From: an uncultured Lachnospiraceae bacterium
GTDB lineage: Bacteria; Bacillota_A; Clostridia; Lachnospirales; Lachnospiraceae
Direction: 5' to 3'
Assembly (NCBI GenBank): GCA_902766415.1
Contig: CACXDR010000111.1
Span: 1 to 8,078, forward strand
DNA length: 8,078 bases
The notes under the pieces are model-generated. The model was not told the DNA's origin. It saw only the letters and a list, made by a program, of their open reading frames with translations, and ran no database searches. Both the position numbers and the translations under genes were made by a program. Below, piece by piece: positions 5,176 through 8,078 of the stretch; position 1 is the first letter of the stretch; each line of letters starts with the position of its first letter.

Positions 5176-6711
5176 TTAAATATGTAAATTGCTTTTACTC
5201 TCTCTGTCCACGAGCCTTCCAAGCAATGTTACCTTGTTCAGTTCCCGGTGCCCGGACACGTAGATATCCTTGAAGAGCTGGTAATACTCCTCGTAGATCC
5301 TGTGTGCCTTCTCATCAGGAATGACCGTGAAGTCTTTATACCTCACCGTCCTCATGCAGCCCTCGTCGATGTCGCGGTAAATGCCCGCGCCGGCGCCGGC
5401 TGCGATGCATGCGCCGAGGCACGCCTGCTCCTCCGTCTCCGCGACCTTCAGGGGATAATTAAAGATATCCGCCTGGATCTGGAGCCAGGGTCCGCTGCGC
5501 GCCCCTCCTCCGGACGCTACGATATAGTCGTTCGCGCGGAGTCCGAGGTCTCCGCAGAGCTCGATGCACTGGTTCAGCGCGTACGCGACGCCCTCCATGA
5601 CCGCGCGGGTAAGCTCCGCGGGTCCGGTCCCCAGGTTGACCCCGACGAACTCGCCGCTCAGGTCCGGGTTCAGGTGAGGCGTCCGCTCGCCGTTAAGATA
5701 AGGAAGGAATACGACGCCGCCGCTGCCGGGGACTACGCGGGAGACTGCTTCGTTCAGTGCCCGGTAGTCTGTCTGGCCGAGAAGCCGGTTCACCCATTTC
5801 AGGCAGAGCCCGGCGTTCATGATGGCGCCCATCGTGATCCAGCGGCCTTTTCTGTAGCCGCAGAAGGTGTTGGTGGAAAGTGCGGGGTTAAAGATCGGCG
5901 TGTCGCTCTGGAAGGATACCTGGCCGCTTGTCCCGATGTTGACGGACGCGCCGCCGGCCTTCGTGACGCCGTTTCCGATCCCCTGCATGACCTGGTCGCC
6001 GCCGCCCGCGATGACCAGCGTCTTCTCTGAAAGCCCCGTCTCCGCCGCAGCTGCCGCGCAGACCGTGCCGACAGCATCAGCCGTATTGAAAAGCGGCGGG
6101 AAAAGAGCGGGCGATATTCCGAACTCCGCCAGGATCTCCTCCGACCACCGCACGTTCTTCACGTCGAACGCCAGCGTCGCGGAGGCGTCGGAATACTCTG
6201 ACGTGATCTCTCCCGTCAGCCGGAACTTCAGGTAGTCCTTCGGGAGGCAGACGTAGCGGATCCGCGCGTAATTCTCCGGCTCATGCTCCTTCACCCAGAG
6301 AAGAGACACGAAAAGAAATCCCGAATAGACGGGATTCATCATGAGCTCTCCCTGGCGGGCGCCGAACTGCCCGCGGATCCTCAGGACCTCCTCGCCGCTT
6401 CTCGCGTCGCAGTGAAGGATCGCAGGACGGATCACGTTTTTGTCTTTGTCAAGCATAACAAGACCGTGCATCTGGCCGGAGAAGCTTACGCCCTTGATCT
6501 CCGCCGGATCCACGCCGCTGTCTGCAAGGTCTTTTCTGATGGTCGCAACGCAGGCGTCCCACCATTCGGCAGGATCATGCTCCGCGTAGCCGCTGAAAGG
6601 GGATGCGAACTGATAATTCTGCGCACTGACACAGACGACCTGGCCGTCCTCCCTGATGATCATAGTCTTCAGACTGGACGTACCGAGATCGATACCCATA
6701 AGATATGCCAT
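5176..6711 (-). CDS. xylB: FGGY-family carbohydrate kinase, xylulokinase-like
   Basis: This 511-residue cytoplasmic kinase should phosphorylate the imported sugar with ATP. The start ATG (6711-6709) has a GGGGGG Shine-Dalgarno (6724-6719) 7 nt upstream. FGGY landmarks are in order: MGIDLGTSSLK (5-15) with Asp-8, GQMHGLVMLD (79-88), which is typical of xylulokinases, the AGGGDQ region (235-240) with Asp-239 at the catalytic-base position, NIGTSGQ (258-264), YLNGERTPHLNPDLSG (338-353), and GGGARSGPW (401-409) of the nucleotide-binding C-domain. The length is normal for XylB. It is first in the operon, directly behind a consensus promoter, and is followed by a sugar importer with no isomerase. 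This suggests that a ketose or polyol is taken up and phosphorylated directly. D-xylulose kinase is the best family label, but the true substrate may be another pentulose or hexulose. Confidence 0.9.
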   Translation of the reverse strand: MAYLMGIDLGTSSLKTMIIREDGQVVCVSAQNYQFASPFSGYAEHDPAEWWDACVATIRKDLADSGVDPAEIKGVSFSGQMHGLVMLDKDKNVIRPAILHCDARSGEEVLRIRGQFGARQGELMMNPVYSGFLFVSLLWVKEHEPENYARIRYVCLPKDYLKFRLTGEITSEYSDASATLAFDVKNVRWSEEILAEFGISPALFPPLFNTADAVGTVCAAAAAETGLSEKTLVIAGGGDQVMQGIGNGVTKAGGASVNIGTSGQVSFQSDTPIFNPALSTNTFCGYRKGRWITMGAIMNAGLCLKWVNRLLGQTDYRALNEAVSRVVPGSGGVVFLPYLNGERTPHLNPDLSGEFVGVNLGTGPAELTRAVMEGVAYALNQCIELCGDLGLRANDYIVASGGGARSGPWLQIQADIFNYPLKVAETEEQACLGACIAAGAGAGIYRDIDEGCMRTVRYKDFTVIPDEKAHRIYEEYYQLFKDIYVSGHRELNKVTLLGRLVDRESKSNLHI

Positions 6712-6745
6712 AAACTGTCCCCCCTGTCTGTGCTGCCTTCTGTCT

Positions 6746-6769
6746 CATTGTGCAAAATCTGCAACAATG
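6746..6769 (-). promoter_or_regulatory. Dyad in the leader of the kinase operon
   Basis: CATTGTTGCA (6769-6760 on minus) can pair with TGCACAATG (6754-6746), with one bulged T and a 5-nt loop. It lies inside the predicted leader (TSS near 6791, ATG at 6711). It could be an RNA hairpin or a second regulator site. It ends about 20 nt before the Shine-Dalgarno, so it need not block translation. Confidence 0.4.
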
Positions 6770-6774
6770 CCGCA

Positions 6775-6813
6775 TTCATGGATTTACAGACTATTAAATT
6801 ATAAATCCGTGAA
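6775..6813. promoter_or_regulatory. Putative operator overlapping the kinase operon promoter
   Basis: TTCATGGATTTA (6775-6786) and TAAATCCGTGAA (6802-6813) form an inverted repeat with 11 of 12 positions matching and a 15-bp spacer. It runs from within the promoter spacer, across the -10 box (6798-6803), to beyond the likely start point near 6791. A bound repressor here would block RNA polymerase. It does not match the consensus sites I know for CcpA, AraR or XylR. Confidence 0.55.
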
Positions 6814-6826
6814 ACATCCGTGTCAA
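6798..6826 (-). promoter_or_regulatory. Consensus sigma-A promoter of the kinase-transporter operon
   Basis: On the minus strand the boxes are TTGACA (6826-6821) and TATAAT (6803-6798), separated by exactly 17 bp. Both hexamers are perfect matches to the housekeeping consensus. An AT-rich stretch lies upstream at about 6845-6900 and could add an UP-element effect. So strong a promoter in front of a sugar catabolic operon implies tight repression, in line with the dyad that overlaps it. Confidence 0.92.
6805..6822. repeat. Direct repeats ATCCGTG one helical turn apart
   Basis: ATCCGTG occurs at 6805-6811 and 6816-6822, 11 bp apart, within the promoter spacer and the edge of the -35 box. The first copy overlaps the right arm of the dyad at 6775-6813. 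A longer form, ATCCGTGTC, is at 6816-6824 and again at 6996-7004 in the loop of the upstream terminator. These may be regulator half-sites. Confidence 0.45.
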
Positions 6827-6965
6827 TGAATTCGCCCTCAAACTGCACGTTTTGTACGAATATTTTTTCAAGTTTTTATGCATTTTCAATATAAGAGCCC
6901 AGGTCGTTTCTTACCATATGCCATAAAAACACAGGATATATCGTTAAAATGCCGAATTTCCGGCT

Positions 6966-7025
6966 CAGAAAAACACGAATGCCAGATTTAGTGGGATCCG
7001 TGTCCGTTTCCACCAAATCTGGCAT
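6966..7025 (-). terminator. Terminator of the small membrane protein unit
   Basis: On the minus strand, ATGCCAGATTTGGTGG (7025-7010) pairs with CCACTAAATCTGGCAT (6994-6979) over 16 positions with a single G-U wobble, around a 15-nt loop. TTCGTGTTTTTC follows. It starts about 40 bp after the stop at 7069-7067 and separates that unit from the kinase promoter. The rest of the 6712-7066 gap holds the promoter, operator and AT-rich DNA; I see no gene in it. Confidence 0.78.
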
Positions 7026-7066
7026 CTGCGTTCCTGTGCTGTTTGTGTAGTTTTGATGCAGTTTCC

Positions 7067-7552
7067 TTATTTGCCGGCCTCTTCCGTCTCTGCCGCTCCG
7101 TTTTTGTCCATGAACGCCCCGTCCGCGCCGTCATTTTCGTCCTCTTCGGGGGCTCCGGCGCCGTCCGTTCCGGCGGCTTCGGCCACGCCGGCAGCTTCGT
7201 CCTCTTCGGGGGCATCCGCATGATCCGTTCCGGCGGCTTCGTCCTCTTCACAGGCTTCCGCCCCGTCCGCCCCGCGCTCCGCGGCGGCGCGGTCCATGGC
7301 AGCCCACTCCGCGTTCTGCTTCTTCGCCTCACGCAGGAACACGCGTATCGCGTAGATGAAATAGACGGCGGCCGCAGTCACGAAGATGCCCGCGAATATC
7401 AGATACCCCTTTGTATGGGTCTCCGGATCCTTCATATATTCCTGGTAAAGCTGGCGGTATGCGGACCACGACAGGTACGTGCAGGCTGCCAACCTGAAAA
7501 AGGTCTTCGTCACCAGCGTGCTCCGCGCCTTCGCCCTCTCCTCTACGGTCAT
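7067..7552 (-). CDS. Small membrane protein with acidic repeat tail, function unknown
   Basis: I do not recognise this 161-residue protein. I chose the ATG at 7552-7550 because AAAGGAGAA (7569-7561) lies about 10 nt upstream. A longer frame exists, but it starts at a TTG (7597) inside the preceding gene and has no evident ribosome site. The basic N-terminus (residues 1-16) precedes a moderately hydrophobic segment (about 17-35). A clear transmembrane helix follows at about 49-73 (GYLIFAGIFVTAAAVYFIYA), then a basic RVFLREAKKQ stop-transfer-like stretch. By the positive-inside rule both ends probably face the cytoplasm. From about residue 95 on, the tail is rich in Ala, Gly, Glu and Asp, with EEDE occurring three times and a 20-residue repeat. 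It lies 25 bp after the MglB-like gene, so the two are likely co-transcribed. A role beside that binding protein is only a guess. Confidence 0.72.
   Translation of the reverse strand: MTVEERAKARSTLVTKTFFRLAACTYLSWSAYRQLYQEYMKDPETHTKGYLIFAGIFVTAAAVYFIYAIRVFLREAKKQNAEWAAMDRAAAERGADGAEACEEDEAAGTDHADAPEEDEAAGVAEAAGTDGAGAPEEDENDGADGAFMDKNGAAETEEAGK
7136..7255 (-). repeat. 60-bp tandem repeat inside the membrane protein gene
   Basis: TTCGTCCTCTTCGGGGGC occurs at 7136-7153 and 7196-7213. TCCGTTCCGGCGGCTTCG occurs at 7164-7181 and 7224-7241. Both pairs are offset by exactly 60 bp. The core TTCGTCCTCTTC appears a third time at 7238-7249. The period is a multiple of three, so it encodes 20-residue repeats of the form EAAGTD..APEEDE and copy-number change would keep the frame. 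Confidence 0.85.
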
Positions 7553-7577
7553 ATGATCAGTTCTCCTTTCCGCAAGT

Positions 7578-8078
7578 TCATTCTTCTGCCGCGGCAAGCT
7601 CGCCGAGGACCTCCGCCGCGTTCTCCGCCGTGACCGGCCGGTGCGGGATGATCACCCGGTATCCGTCCGCTGCGCCGTCCCCGCTTCCGCCGGCATTTTC
7701 CCCCGGTCCTCCGCCCGCGGGCGATGCTCCTGCCCCGTGGCGTCCGGCCGGGCCGCCTTCCCCGCGGAGGGCAGCCGCTGCCTCTTCCGCCGCCGCGCGC
7801 GCCTCTGCCGGGAGATCGCGGTACACCGTTCCCGCAAGCCTTCCGTCAGCGACCGCCGCAAGGGCCTCCGCCGTCCCGCCGGCGCCGAATACGAGGAGCT
7901 CCTCCCCGTTATCATATCCCGCCTTAAGCGCCGCGTCCGAAGCCGCCAGCGCCAGCTCGTCGCTGTTCGCAAGGATCACGTCGATCTCCCTGCCGTACTG
8001 GGCGAGCGCGTTCGATGTGAGCAGCGCCGCGTTCTCCGGGTCCCACATGGCGATCTGGTCATCGACACAGTACACCGC
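7578..8078 (-). CDS. MglB-like sugar-binding protein, C-terminal part (5' end cut by window)
   Basis: The visible 166 residues are the C-terminal part of a type I periplasmic binding protein. The frame is still open at 8078, and the GTG at 8075 is an internal Val codon, not a start. The best fit is the galactose/glucose-binding family: AMWDPENA (10-17), IDVILANSDELALAASDAAL (32-51), LLVFGAGGTAEAL (61-73), LAGTVYRD (81-88) and a C-terminal VIIPHRPVTAEN (142-153). Against my memory of E. coli MglB, the stacking Trp-183 is kept (Trp-12 here). Three sugar-contact positions differ: Asn-211 to Ser-39, Asp-236 to Gly-67, and Asn-256 to Arg-87. A Gly/Pro/Ala-rich stretch (about 106-138) is longer than the usual loop there. 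It may bind another ligand or act as a sensor. The gene is very GC-rich and ends 25 bp before the membrane protein gene. Confidence 0.82.
   Translation of the reverse strand, partial: AVYCVDDQIAMWDPENAALLTSNALAQYGREIDVILANSDELALAASDAALKAGYDNGEELLVFGAGGTAEALAAVADGRLAGTVYRDLPAEARAAAEEAAAALRGEGGPAGRHGAGASPAGGGPGENAGGSGDGAADGYRVIIPHRPVTAENAAEVLGELAAAEE

Noticed and set aside
5248..6030. A plus-strand open frame of 260 codons opposite the kinase gene
   Set aside because: The minus strand has a complete FGGY kinase. The plus frame has no recognisable domain or ribosome site.
1149..6711. An autoinducer-2 (Lsr) uptake system, which also combines an FGGY kinase with an RbsABC-like importer
   Set aside because: The kinase has xylulokinase motifs such as GQMHGLVMLD, there is only one permease rather than two, and no LsrF/LsrG-type enzymes are present.
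7553..7597. An N-terminal extension of the small membrane protein to a start at 7597
   Set aside because: That codon is TTG, lies inside the preceding gene and lacks a Shine-Dalgarno, while the ATG at 7552 has AAAGGAGAA upstream.

Overview
The window looks like a chromosomal fragment from a GC-rich Firmicute, most likely a Lachnospiraceae-type Clostridia (inference). The evidence is strong AAGGAGG ribosome-binding sites, consensus sigma-A promoters, lipoproteins with a Cys-20 lipobox, and Ala/Thr/Glu-rich linkers behind the lipid anchor. Every gene I can support is on the minus strand, so transcription runs from high to low coordinates. Long plus-strand reading frames are shadows of these genes.

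Right edge (7067-8078): the C-terminal part of a galactose/glucose-type (MglB-like) substrate-binding protein, open at the window edge. It is followed by a small membrane protein of unknown function with an acidic, repeat-built tail. A stem-loop terminator (6966-7025) closes this unit.

Centre (1105-6826): a sugar uptake and phosphorylation operon. A consensus promoter (TTGACA, 17 bp, TATAAT) overlaps a large imperfect dyad that looks like an operator. It drives an FGGY carbohydrate kinase (xylulokinase-like), a double-NBD RbsA/MglA-type ATPase starting at TTG, and one RbsC-type permease, with gaps of 17-18 bp. Then comes a 419-bp gap full of GC-rich palindromes. After it lies the RbsB-type lipoprotein that should supply substrate to the permease, followed by an intrinsic terminator. 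The logical pathway is capture by the lipoprotein, import by permease plus ATPase, and phosphorylation by the kinase. The sugar is not determined; a pentulose or related ketose/polyol is the best guess from the kinase.

Left edge (1-1075): a second palindrome-rich patch, including a 22-bp perfect inverted repeat. Next are a clear sigma-A promoter and a structured 5' leader. The last gene is the first three-quarters or so of an iron(III)/AfuA-type substrate-binding lipoprotein, cut by the window edge.

I found no CRISPR, RNA gene, transposase, phage gene or defence system. The most interesting items are the altered ligand pocket and Gly/Pro-rich insert of the right-edge binding protein, its unknown membrane neighbour, the palindrome clusters, the putative operator of the kinase operon, and the doubly degenerate second ATP site of the ATPase.
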